Positions 57,144 through 64,000 of a DNA stretch of 64,000 nt are shown here, in pieces. Within the stretch, counting starts at the first letter, position 1; each line of letters begins with the position of its first letter. Below the pieces are notes generated by a model, which did no database searches, was not told the origin of the DNA, and worked only from the letters and a program-made list of their open reading frames with translations. A program made the translations under genes and the position numbers. The stretch is from Bifidobacterium goeldii (GTDB lineage Bacteria > Actinomycetota > Actinomycetes > Actinomycetales > Bifidobacteriaceae), in contig NZ_QXGL01000001.1 of assembly GCF_003951095.1 (NCBI RefSeq), positions 434,001 to 498,000 of the forward strand. Reading direction: 5' to 3'.

Positions 57144-58627
57144 CACTCACCATCCTTAGCGAGCATGGCGTCGAGGGCGTTGAGGCCACTCACGAACTGC
57201 GTGTTCAGGTCGCGCAGTTCGGCCATGAGCTGGCTGGTCGGCGGGTATTCCTTACGCTCGTATTCGACTGTGACGTATTTGTTGAAGCTGAAGTCGTAGT
57301 CGTTGGCAGCGATGTCGTCGCGCGTCACCATGAAGCTCTGCTCGGTGCGCTCGCGAGCGCTTTCGGCGTCAAGGTGCTTCCAACGCGCAAGGATATCGGG
57401 GATGTCGTTGTGCGCGGTGTCTTCGTCGCGTTTGTCGTCGAGCGTGTAACCGTCGTGCTCCATGTTGTACAGCCAGACTTTGTCAGTGCTGTTCGGCGCA
57501 TCAGTTTTGGTGAACACGAGGATTGCGGTGCTCACTCCCGAATACGGTTTGAACACGCCGGAAGGCATATAGATAATCGCTTCGAGCCGCTGATGGTCTA
57601 CCAGTTCGCGGCGCAGTTCACGATACGCCTTCGCGTTGGAGCGGAACAGTACACCATTGGGTACGATGCACGCGCATCGGCCACCGAGTTTCAACATGCG
57701 CAAAAACAGCGCCACAAACAGCAGTTCAGTCTGCTTGGTTTCCACGATGGCTTTGAGCGAATCGTCGATGTCTTCCACGTCGAGCGAGCCGGTGAACGGC
57801 GGGTTGGCGAGAATCACGTCGAATTTGCTGCGAATCGTGTTCAAGCGCGACAGACTGTCCTGGTTGCGGATGTCAGGGTGTTCGACGCCGTGCAGCAGCA
57901 TGTTCATCGCGGCGATGCGCACCATCGTCTGGTCCGTGTCAAATCCGGTGAACTGCTCGCCTTCGAATAGGTTCCACTGGTCAGCGCTCATCGTATCGCC
58001 ATAGGTGCGGCGAATCCATTCGGCTGCGGAAATCAAAAATCCAGCGGTACCACATGCCGGGTCGCCGATCAGCTGGCCGGGTTTCGGGTCAAGTAGGCCG
58101 ACCATGAGGTCACGAATATGCTTGGGCGTGCGAAACTGGCCGTTTGCGCCGGCCGTGTTGAGCTTGCTCAGCATGTATTCGTACAGGTCGCCCAGATCAT
58201 CCTGGTCCTTGACATAGTTCGTGAGCAGATCATCAATGCCGGCGACCGCGCGTTCGAGTGTTTTCGGCTTGTTGAAGCCGAATGAAGCATCTTCCATACT
58301 CTCGGCGAACGCATTGCCCTCATGCAGGGTCTTCAGAAATGGGAACACCTGCTGGCCGACGGTCGCGAACATTTGCTCGGCCGGCTCGTTTTTAAAATTA
58401 TGCCAGCGCAGTCTCTGGCCTTCAGGCGTATCCGGGAACGTAAGCTTACCGACCGGCATACCAGTAAGCTGTGCCATCTGCTCAGCTTCGAGCTGCTTAT
58501 CGTCAAGCGACTTCATGAACATGAGGTAGGTCAGCTGGCTGATCACTTCCAGCGGATTGGTGATGCCACCCTCCCACATGCGCTGCCAAATGTCATCAAC
58601 CTTGTTTTTTACAGCCCCAGTAATCAT
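57143..58627 (-). CDS. hsdM: Type I DNA methyltransferase M subunit
   Basis: The 494-residue product has an N-terminal HsdM domain (KNKVDDIWQRMWEGGITNP) and an N6-adenine methyltransferase domain with DPACGTAGFLI (SAM binding, about residue 200) and the catalytic NPPF in VILANPPFTGSL (about residue 280). With HsdS it methylates adenine in host DNA. First gene of the hsdM-hsdS unit; hsdR lies 4 kb away beyond the inserted genes. Confidence 0.95.
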   Translation of the reverse strand: MITGAVKNKVDDIWQRMWEGGITNPLEVISQLTYLMFMKSLDDKQLEAEQMAQLTGMPVGKLTFPDTPEGQRLRWHNFKNEPAEQMFATVGQQVFPFLKTLHEGNAFAESMEDASFGFNKPKTLERAVAGIDDLLTNYVKDQDDLGDLYEYMLSKLNTAGANGQFRTPKHIRDLMVGLLDPKPGQLIGDPACGTAGFLISAAEWIRRTYGDTMSADQWNLFEGEQFTGFDTDQTMVRIAAMNMLLHGVEHPDIRNQDSLSRLNTIRSKFDVILANPPFTGSLDVEDIDDSLKAIVETKQTELLFVALFLRMLKLGGRCACIVPNGVLFRSNAKAYRELRRELVDHQRLEAIIYMPSGVFKPYSGVSTAILVFTKTDAPNSTDKVWLYNMEHDGYTLDDKRDEDTAHNDIPDILARWKHLDAESARERTEQSFMVTRDDIAANDYDFSFNKYVTVEYERKEYPPTSQLMAELRDLNTQFVSGLNALDAMLAKDGE

Positions 58628-58703
58628 CGCGCCCTTTCCAACCAGATTATCGCAAACAATGATCCCACTCTACCGTCCCCCAACCTTCAACACTCATGCG
58701 CAA

Positions 58704-60101
58704 TTATTTGCGGAGTAGTTGTTTGGAGATGAAGCAGGAGGCGGCGACGCCGAGGGCTACAGGGACGTAGAAGTCGCTGGGGGCGGCGGTGAGTTCCAAC
58801 ACTAGGCACATGGCCATCAGGGGCGCCTGCTGGGAGGCGGAGAGCAGTGCGGCCGCGCCGATGAGGGCGCAGGCAGTGACTGAATCCGCGGGGAAAGCCA
58901 TCGCCCAGAAAATGCCGAACATGGCACCGAGAATAGAGCCGAGCGCGATACCAGGCTGAAGTACGCCGCCAGATGCACCAGAGCGGATGGTAAGCAATGT
59001 GATTACCGCTTTGGCAATGAACGTGAATACCAACACCATCATCACCAGTAGCAGCTCGCTTTGCCGCGAGTCAAACCCCAACGCGGTCCACGGGGAGACG
59101 GTATCGCTAGTGCTCCCGAGATCCGAAAGGTACGTACTGTTCGTGCCGAAAAGCGTGGAATTCGGGTTGATCAACTCAGCAATAGAACGCCCCTCTTGAG
59201 TGGAGATTGTGCTGAAGCCCAATTGTGCGGCTGCACGGCCATTGCCCATGATCTGCGGCAAAGCAAGCGAAACAATGCCGGTAAGAACACCAGCCAACGG
59301 CATTTGCCACAGGATTGCCGCGCCTTGCGGCTTATGCGATTCGGCCCACTGCGAACCGCGGCGGAACCATGCGCCTGCGACTCCGCAGGCGGTGCCAATA
59401 AGCAACGCTGCGAGCATCAGCGTGGGTGTGAGCTCGTGCTGCATAGCTGAAATGTCGTAGAAGACGTGCCGGCCTTTGATCTCAGTCGCCACGAACGCGG
59501 CTACGGCCGACATGCTAAGACCGAAGGCGACGTTTTCGATCGCCACATCCGCCAGCAGAATCTCCACGGCGAAAAACATGCCGGCCAATGGCGCGTTGTA
59601 CACGCCGCCCAAGCCGGCACCAGCCGCCACGGCGACGACTACACGCTTATCGAGCCCATCGAGATGGAACAGGTCGCAGAAGCGTTGCGCGAGCATTGCG
59701 CCGAGCTCGCGCGGAGCAACTTCGCGGCCGATTGACGCGCCGGAGCCGACGATGAAAATCTGCAAGCACACGTGCACGATCGTCTGCCAGAACGGCATCC
59801 GATCGCCTTCCACAGCTTTTTTGACAGACGGTACCTTGGTGGTTTTCGTGCGCAGCAGCCACCAGATCACGCCAGCGATACTCAAACCGATTGTCACCGA
59901 GATTGCGCGGCGAAGATGCGGTACGGCGAACGGGCCAGGCGCAGCAGAGCCTTCAATATAGCCGAGCATCAGATGCTCAACCTGATACAGCAACAGGGTG
60001 AGTAGGCCGGCGCCAACGCCAATGATGGCGCCGAGTACGAGAACAGCTGCGGCCAGCCAGCCGAGGCGCTTCCAATGTATACCGTTTACGCTATTCGTCA
60101 T
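58704..60101 (-). CDS. ClC-family chloride channel/antiporter
   Basis: The 465-residue membrane protein matches ClC proteins: GSGASIGREVAPRELGA holds the selectivity segment with the gating glutamate in GRE, and GVYNAPLAGMFFAVEILL is the following family motif. The GREGP element reads GREVAP, as in a subgroup of actinobacterial ClCs. It would move chloride or a similar anion. GGGGGAG precedes the ATG at 60101. No fluoride riboswitch was found upstream. Confidence 0.9.
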   Translation of the reverse strand: MTNSVNGIHWKRLGWLAAAVLVLGAIIGVGAGLLTLLLYQVEHLMLGYIEGSAAPGPFAVPHLRRAISVTIGLSIAGVIWWLLRTKTTKVPSVKKAVEGDRMPFWQTIVHVCLQIFIVGSGASIGREVAPRELGAMLAQRFCDLFHLDGLDKRVVVAVAAGAGLGGVYNAPLAGMFFAVEILLADVAIENVAFGLSMSAVAAFVATEIKGRHVFYDISAMQHELTPTLMLAALLIGTACGVAGAWFRRGSQWAESHKPQGAAILWQMPLAGVLTGIVSLALPQIMGNGRAAAQLGFSTISTQEGRSIAELINPNSTLFGTNSTYLSDLGSTSDTVSPWTALGFDSRQSELLLVMMVLVFTFIAKAVITLLTIRSGASGGVLQPGIALGSILGAMFGIFWAMAFPADSVTACALIGAAALLSASQQAPLMAMCLVLELTAAPSDFYVPVALGVAASCFISKQLLRK

Positions 60102-60190
60102 TCTTGTTTCTCCCCCCTCATGCCCCTGCATATTTGCATTTGTAGCGTTTTAATGTGGTGACGCTCCCCCAGTCGTGCTACGCACGCCAG

Positions 60191-60208
60191 CCCCCTCAGC
60201 CGAGGGGG
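60191..60208. repeat. Short GC-rich hairpin upstream of the ClC gene
   Basis: CCCCCTC and GAGGGGG pair around AGCC. It lies between the ClC start and the tig terminator; function unknown. Confidence 0.5.
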
Positions 60209-60232
60209 CCGAGGAGACGTACAGTACTTATG

Positions 60233-60270
60233 AATAAAGGCTTGGAATCGGGTGATTCCAAGCCTTTATT
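60233..60270 (-). terminator. Terminator of tig
   Basis: A 17-base perfect stem (AATAAAGGCTTGGAATC with its complement, loop GGGT). The inner CTTGGAATC/GATTCCAAG is the same as in the ychF terminator. Confidence 0.9.
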
Positions 60271-60308
60271 CAGTGCATTATCGATTGCTACAAGCTAGCG
60301 GATGATGC

Positions 60309-61700
60309 TCACTCAGCATTCTCAGCCGGAGCTTCGTCAGCCTTGTCACCGGCCAGTTCGTCAGCCACAGCGGCAGCAGCAGAAGCAGCCTCAACGGACT
60401 CAGCTTCCTCATCCTCAGCAGCTTCGCCCAGGAATGCGCTCAGGTCGAGAGTCTCACCCTCGGACTTGAACGTCACAGCGCGCATACCAGCGAGCAGACC
60501 CTTGGAGCGAGCGACTTCCTGCACAGCGGAGCCGAGCTGGCCGTTCTGCACGATCGCGTTGATGAAGTGGCTCGGGTCCATGCCGTACTGCTGAGCAATG
60601 GAAGCGAGGAAGTTCATGACATCAGCCTGAGAGACCTTGACGTCCAGCTTCTCAGCCAGAGCGTCGAGCACCATCTGGTCGGTCAGATCCTTGACCACAG
60701 TCTGCTCAGCTTCAGCCTTCTGGTCGTCGGTAGCCTTAGACGGGTCAGCAGTCACGTTCTTGAGCTGCTGCTCGATCATCTCAGCCTTCACGCCCTTCGG
60801 CACCGGGATCTCAAGACCCTCTTCGATCTTGGCGATGAACGCGTCGCGAGCCTCGGTCGCCTGGCGGCCTTCAGCGTCACGCTCAGCAGCCTTGCGCACG
60901 TCAGCCTTGAGCTCTTCGAGAGTGTCGAACTCAGAAGCTTCCTGAGCAAAGTCATCGTTGAGCTCCGGCAGCTCTTCAGCCTTCACGGAGTTCACCTTCA
61001 CCTTGACGAGAGCCTTCTGGCCTTCGTGCTCGCCAGCTTCCAGCGTGCCTTCGAAGGAGGTCTCTTCGCCAGCGGACAGGCCTTCGAGAGCCTCATCCAG
61101 ACCGTCGAGCATGGTGTTGGAGCCGAGCTCGTAGCTCACGCCTTCCTGAGAATCAACGGTCTCACCGTCGATTTCAGCATTCAGGTCGATGTTGGCGAAA
61201 TCGCCCTTAGCGGCCGGGCGGTCCACACCCACGAGGGTGCCGAAGCGCTGGCGCAGGGTCTCGAGGCGCTTGTCAACGTCCTCATCGGTAACCTGAGCCT
61301 TCGGGACTTCGATCTCCAGGCCTTCCAGTTCCGGCAGTTCAATGTCGGGGCGACGCTCGACAGTGGCGGTGAACTTGAGCTTGGTCTCATCCTTAGCGGA
61401 GGCCGGCACTTCCTGCACGTCGATCTCCGGCTGAGCCATCGGGCGGATCTTCTTCTCCTCGAGAGCCTTGGAGTACAGCTCCGGCACGCCGTTGTTTACA
61501 GCCTCGCCAGCAACGGCTGCGAAGCCGATGCGCTGGTCGATGATCTTGCCGGGGACGTGACCCTTACGGAAGCCCGGGACGTTCACCTGCTTGGCGATCT
61601 CCTTGCGGGCGGCATCGAGATACGGGTCGAACTCCTCCGGGTCGACGGTGATGGTGAGCTTGACCTTGGTGGGCTCGAGATTCCTAACGCTGATCTTCAC
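60309..61700 (-). CDS. tig: Trigger factor
   Basis: The 463-residue ribosome-associated chaperone and prolyl isomerase has the ribosome-binding loop with VNVPGFRKGHVPGKII (about residue 30), a PPIase domain (about residues 150-240) and a C-terminal helical domain ending in an acidic, Ala-rich tail. The GTG at 61700 follows CAGGAGCG at a good distance and begins the family start VKISVRNLEPTKVKL; an ATG 42 bases earlier lacks such a site. Confidence 0.94.
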   Translation of the reverse strand: MKISVRNLEPTKVKLTITVDPEEFDPYLDAARKEIAKQVNVPGFRKGHVPGKIIDQRIGFAAVAGEAVNNGVPELYSKALEEKKIRPMAQPEIDVQEVPASAKDETKLKFTATVERRPDIELPELEGLEIEVPKAQVTDEDVDKRLETLRQRFGTLVGVDRPAAKGDFANIDLNAEIDGETVDSQEGVSYELGSNTMLDGLDEALEGLSAGEETSFEGTLEAGEHEGQKALVKVKVNSVKAEELPELNDDFAQEASEFDTLEELKADVRKAAERDAEGRQATEARDAFIAKIEEGLEIPVPKGVKAEMIEQQLKNVTADPSKATDDQKAEAEQTVVKDLTDQMVLDALAEKLDVKVSQADVMNFLASIAQQYGMDPSHFINAIVQNGQLGSAVQEVARSKGLLAGMRAVTFKSEGETLDLSAFLGEAAEDEEAESVEAASAAAAVADELAGDKADEAPAENAE

Positions 61701-61752
61701 GCTTGCGCTCCTGAAAGTCGTTGTTCTAACTTCGTCTGCCAATAGGCAACCT

Positions 61753-63042
61753 CTACATGATAACGCGACTTACGGACGCTGCAATCAAACGCACCTGCCA
61801 GTCACGTGCACCTTGGCTCGTCAGGAACTGTGCAACATCACGACGATCAGGCTCATCCGTCCAACATAAGTTACGAATGATCTGCGGTTTAATAATCATT
61901 TCCGCAGGCGTGCGTGTATCGTCCGCAATCGAATTGACTACGGCACGAGCAGCTTGCAATCGGCGCAAACGCTGTGGGTGACGAGTAGCCCACATTTTCA
62001 TTGATCGCGGCGCATTCGTCTGCGCATCATCATCACTTGGCGGAGCAGGCGGTGTTGGCCACTGCGATCTCGGCAACGCAAGCGCTTCGCGAATCGTTTC
62101 ACGCCATAGTGATGGTTTGACCTTGCGCTGAATCGGCGCATAGCGTTCAAACATTTTGTCTTGTTCGCTACCAGTATGCATACGCACACGCTCATTGAGC
62201 GAGCGAATCATACGAAATTCGCGCGCGTTACGCGGCTTGCGCGACGCTGCTTCAATAATCGACGCATCCGCCAGCAGCAAACTGGGCGAAATATCGTATT
62301 GGCGTGCCAGCGCATCGCGGCGCTCCCACAATGCTTTTGCCACCGCCAAACCTTGCGGATCATGGCCAAGCTCAGTGATGTGCGAAATACGCATCCACGG
62401 CGCAGGATGTTCACGTCGAGGAGCCATACCCTGTTCAAGCGCGTAGTGAAACTCTTCGAGCGCCCACTCCCATTTGCCTTGCGCTTTCAACTCTTGGGTC
62501 ATTAACGAACGCAGTTCAATCAGCAGCTCAACATCCAGCGCAGCATAATTACGCCAATCGCGTGGCAATGGTCGATACGACCAGTCTGCCGCGGAATGCT
62601 CTTTCGCCAGCGTAATACCCAAATAATGCTCGGTTACAGCAGCTAAACCGAAGCGATGCAATCCCAGCAGGCGCGCAGCAATCTCTGTGTCGAACAGTGC
62701 GCGCGGGCGTAATCCAATGTCAGCAAAACCGGGCAAATCTTGTACAGCATCATGCAAAATCCACGCATCATCGCCGATAGCCTCATTGAACAGATTCCAA
62801 TCCACGCCAGCGCGTGTAAGCGCTATCGGGTCGAACAGTACAATGCCAGCACCCTCACGTTTGAACTGAATCAGCCAATCCTCATGCCCATAACGGAATC
62901 CTGACGCTCGTTCAGCGTCAGCAGCAAGAGGCCCTGTAGCCTGCGCCATCTGCTCGCATACAGCCCGGAACCCTTCGGGCGTATCAGTAACAGCAGGTAC
63001 TCCCCCGCGCGGTTCCCTTAACAACCTGGGTTCATCGGTCAA
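61753..63042 (-). CDS. rnd: Ribonuclease D
   Basis: The 429-residue exonuclease has DEDD motifs: AADAERASGFRY (Exo I), HDAVQDLPGF (Exo II) and YAALDVELL (Exo III). An HRDC domain follows (about residues 215-300: LWERRDALARQYDISPSLLLADASII). It trims 3' ends of RNA. The TTG at 63042 is proposed because AGGAGG lies nine bases upstream and it overlaps the stop of the DUF3000 gene by 11 bases; an ATG start 93 bases earlier would lie within that gene. Confidence 0.85.
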   Translation of the reverse strand: MTDEPRLLREPRGGVPAVTDTPEGFRAVCEQMAQATGPLAADAERASGFRYGHEDWLIQFKREGAGIVLFDPIALTRAGVDWNLFNEAIGDDAWILHDAVQDLPGFADIGLRPRALFDTEIAARLLGLHRFGLAAVTEHYLGITLAKEHSAADWSYRPLPRDWRNYAALDVELLIELRSLMTQELKAQGKWEWALEEFHYALEQGMAPRREHPAPWMRISHITELGHDPQGLAVAKALWERRDALARQYDISPSLLLADASIIEAASRKPRNAREFRMIRSLNERVRMHTGSEQDKMFERYAPIQRKVKPSLWRETIREALALPRSQWPTPPAPPSDDDAQTNAPRSMKMWATRHPQRLRRLQAARAVVNSIADDTRTPAEMIIKPQIIRNLCWTDEPDRRDVAQFLTSQGARDWQVRLIAASVSRVIM

Positions 63043-63706
63043 CGGACGAATCCTCCTGTTCTCGCTGTTCTTGATAAGCGGCATGAATGAACCGAGCCCA
63101 GAGTTGAATCTGGCCACCAGCATCCAAAACGCCATCTATGCTAGCAATGGGGGTCCATGAGACGCGCATTTCACACCCGCAATCAGCACGATCGGCTACA
63201 GGAAGCGAAGAGCTGCCGGTTTCTGTGGGCGCGGCGAACGTCGTATCTCGTGTAACAGTAACCGTTCCTGAAATACTATCGGGGTCAATATCAACGAGAC
63301 GATCGCACATGTCATCCCAGTACATGGCAGGCGTTAACCCATTATCTTCAAGAGCTGGCAGTGGCATACGCGCGTATGCTACGCAACGCCAATGTGATTG
63401 CCATTGCACCGGCGGCTCGTGCGCGTACAAGAGCATAATCCAACCGTCTGCCGCGCGGGCCGCTGGCTGAGACGGCATAGCGTGACTGTCTTGATTGCAT
63501 GTCAAACCAACACCAATACCATAATCGGCTAGTGATGCGGGTACGGCGATTTCCCGGTATTGGATACCGTTCACACGTGGCATGGTGCGCACTGATTCAA
63601 CTGCCGACCATACGGCATCCGGCACGCCATCAGGCCGGGGCGCAGCATTGATTCCGGTACGCTGCGACAATGGAGCGTCGGCCGGAAAAACGAAAATTTC
63701 AGCCAT
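63032..63706 (-). CDS. DUF3000 family protein
   Basis: The 224-residue protein resembles the actinobacterial DUF3000 family, which commonly precedes rnd. Visible features are VWSAVESVRTMPRVNGIQYREI and WDDMCDRLVDIDPDSISGTVTVT. A short Cys pair (ADCGCEMRVSW) is near residue 175. Function unknown. It overlaps rnd, so the two are probably co-translated. Confidence 0.78.
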   Translation of the reverse strand: MAEIFVFPADAPLSQRTGINAAPRPDGVPDAVWSAVESVRTMPRVNGIQYREIAVPASLADYGIGVGLTCNQDSHAMPSQPAARAADGWIMLLYAHEPPVQWQSHWRCVAYARMPLPALEDNGLTPAMYWDDMCDRLVDIDPDSISGTVTVTRDTTFAAPTETGSSSLPVADRADCGCEMRVSWTPIASIDGVLDAGGQIQLWARFIHAAYQEQREQEDSSVDR

Positions 63707-63742
63707 AACACCAGCCTACGATGTGTAGCTGAGTTTCATGCG

Positions 63743-63787
63743 TATCGGCACGCGGAACCATGTAGTATGCGGTGCCGCGTGCCGATA
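63743..63787. repeat. Inverted repeat between pflA and the DUF3000 gene
   Basis: TATCGGCACGCGG and its 13-base perfect complement are separated by 19 bases. No T run follows on the minus strand, so an ordinary terminator role is doubtful; a protein-binding palindrome is possible. Confidence 0.6.
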
Positions 63788-63793
63788 TGTATG

Positions 63794-63849
63794 ACTATCG
63801 CGCTGTAATTATTGCGCTGTGCTTATTGCGCTGTGACTATTGCGCTGTG
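63794..63849. repeat. Four-unit 14-base tandem repeat
   Basis: Four head-to-tail units of the form NNTATTGCGCTGTG lie just after the pflA stop. Units 2-4 differ only in the first two bases; unit 1 has two other changes. Function unknown. Confidence 0.85.
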
Positions 63850-63859
63850 CGATTGTGCT

Positions 63860-64000
63860 TTAGTACACAGTGAATCCATGCGATTGGAACTGTTCGGTAA
63901 CACGTTTGCGCATTGCAGCAGACGGTCCCTTCTGGTTTTCCAACGGGTATGGAATACGCAGTTCATGCCACTTCGGGCGGCCAAGCTGGTGGAAGCCCAG
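63860..64000 (-). CDS. pflA: Pyruvate formate-lyase-activating enzyme, C-terminal end (partial)
   Basis: The last 46 codons of a gene that continues past the window edge. The peptide LGFHQLGRPKWHEL, then IPYPLENQKGPSAAMRKRV and FTVY-stop fit the C-terminus of the radical-SAM enzyme PflA, which installs the glycyl radical on pyruvate formate-lyase. The assignment rests on this tail only. Confidence 0.75.
   Translation of the reverse strand: MGFHQLGRPKWHELRIPYPLENQKGPSAAMRKRVTEQFQSHGFTVY

Noticed and set aside
60102..60232. Fluoride riboswitch before the ClC gene
   Set aside because: The conserved GGxGAUGG and CUGAUGA-type elements are missing; only a short CCCCCTC hairpin is present.
63794..63849. 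CRISPR array
   Set aside because: Units of 14 bases are head to tail with no spacers, and no cas genes are in the window.

Overview
The window reads as chromosome of a high-GC Gram-positive of the genus Bifidobacterium. The core gene order supports this: a pflA-type gene end, a DUF3000 gene and rnd, then tig, a ClC channel, clpP1-clpP2-clpX, tandem tRNA-Arg genes, yraN-comM-dprA, and catabolic acetolactate synthase. This is inference from gene content; no database search was possible, and the species is not assigned.

Positions 1-8,870 are an accessory region built beside the 3' end of ychF (8,876-9,973, minus strand). It contains a TetR/MFS efflux pair, a HipA-like kinase, an Abi/HEPN-type defence gene with a DEDDh exonuclease, and a TetR regulator facing an MBL-fold hydrolase. 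Between these modules lie up to four extra, same-orientation copies of the last 10-17 codons of ychF, two with the ychF-type terminator hairpin. It looks like serial insertion at the ychF 3' end, each insertion bringing a replacement tail. No recombinase is visible. This is the most unusual feature of the window.

Positions 8,876-32,712 are metabolic and transport genes. An operon on the minus strand carries metQ, a two-subunit thiamine-diphosphate 2-oxoacid dehydrogenase E1, metN, metI and a class I aminotransferase, the central genes overlapping by a few bases. After it come proC, a proline iminopeptidase, a tandem-fused histidine kinase whose second half is a dead kinase, its LuxR-type regulator, a MacB-like ABC exporter, alsS, metY, azlCD, a pyridoxal kinase gene and tRNA-Asp.

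Positions 32,947-48,394 hold yraN-comM-dprA, an alkyltransferase, succinate dehydrogenase/fumarate reductase A and B subunits without membrane anchors, an O-methyltransferase, an orphan response regulator, a LOG-family hydrolase, nhaA, a MalY-type C-S lyase, two tRNA-Arg genes and the Clp protease genes.

Positions 48,501-58,627 are a type I restriction-modification locus placed between clpP1 and the ClC/tig block. hsdR carries a one-base frameshift between its nuclease and helicase parts. Two DUF4143-type ATPases and an HTH/PIN toxin-antitoxin-like pair sit between hsdR and hsdS; the pair is bracketed by a duplicated hsdS 3' end. The remainder is conserved: ClC channel, trigger factor, RNase D, DUF3000 and the end of pflA.

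Across the window three unrelated genes (ychF, an ABC permease gene and hsdS) show a duplicated 3' end flanking inserted DNA.
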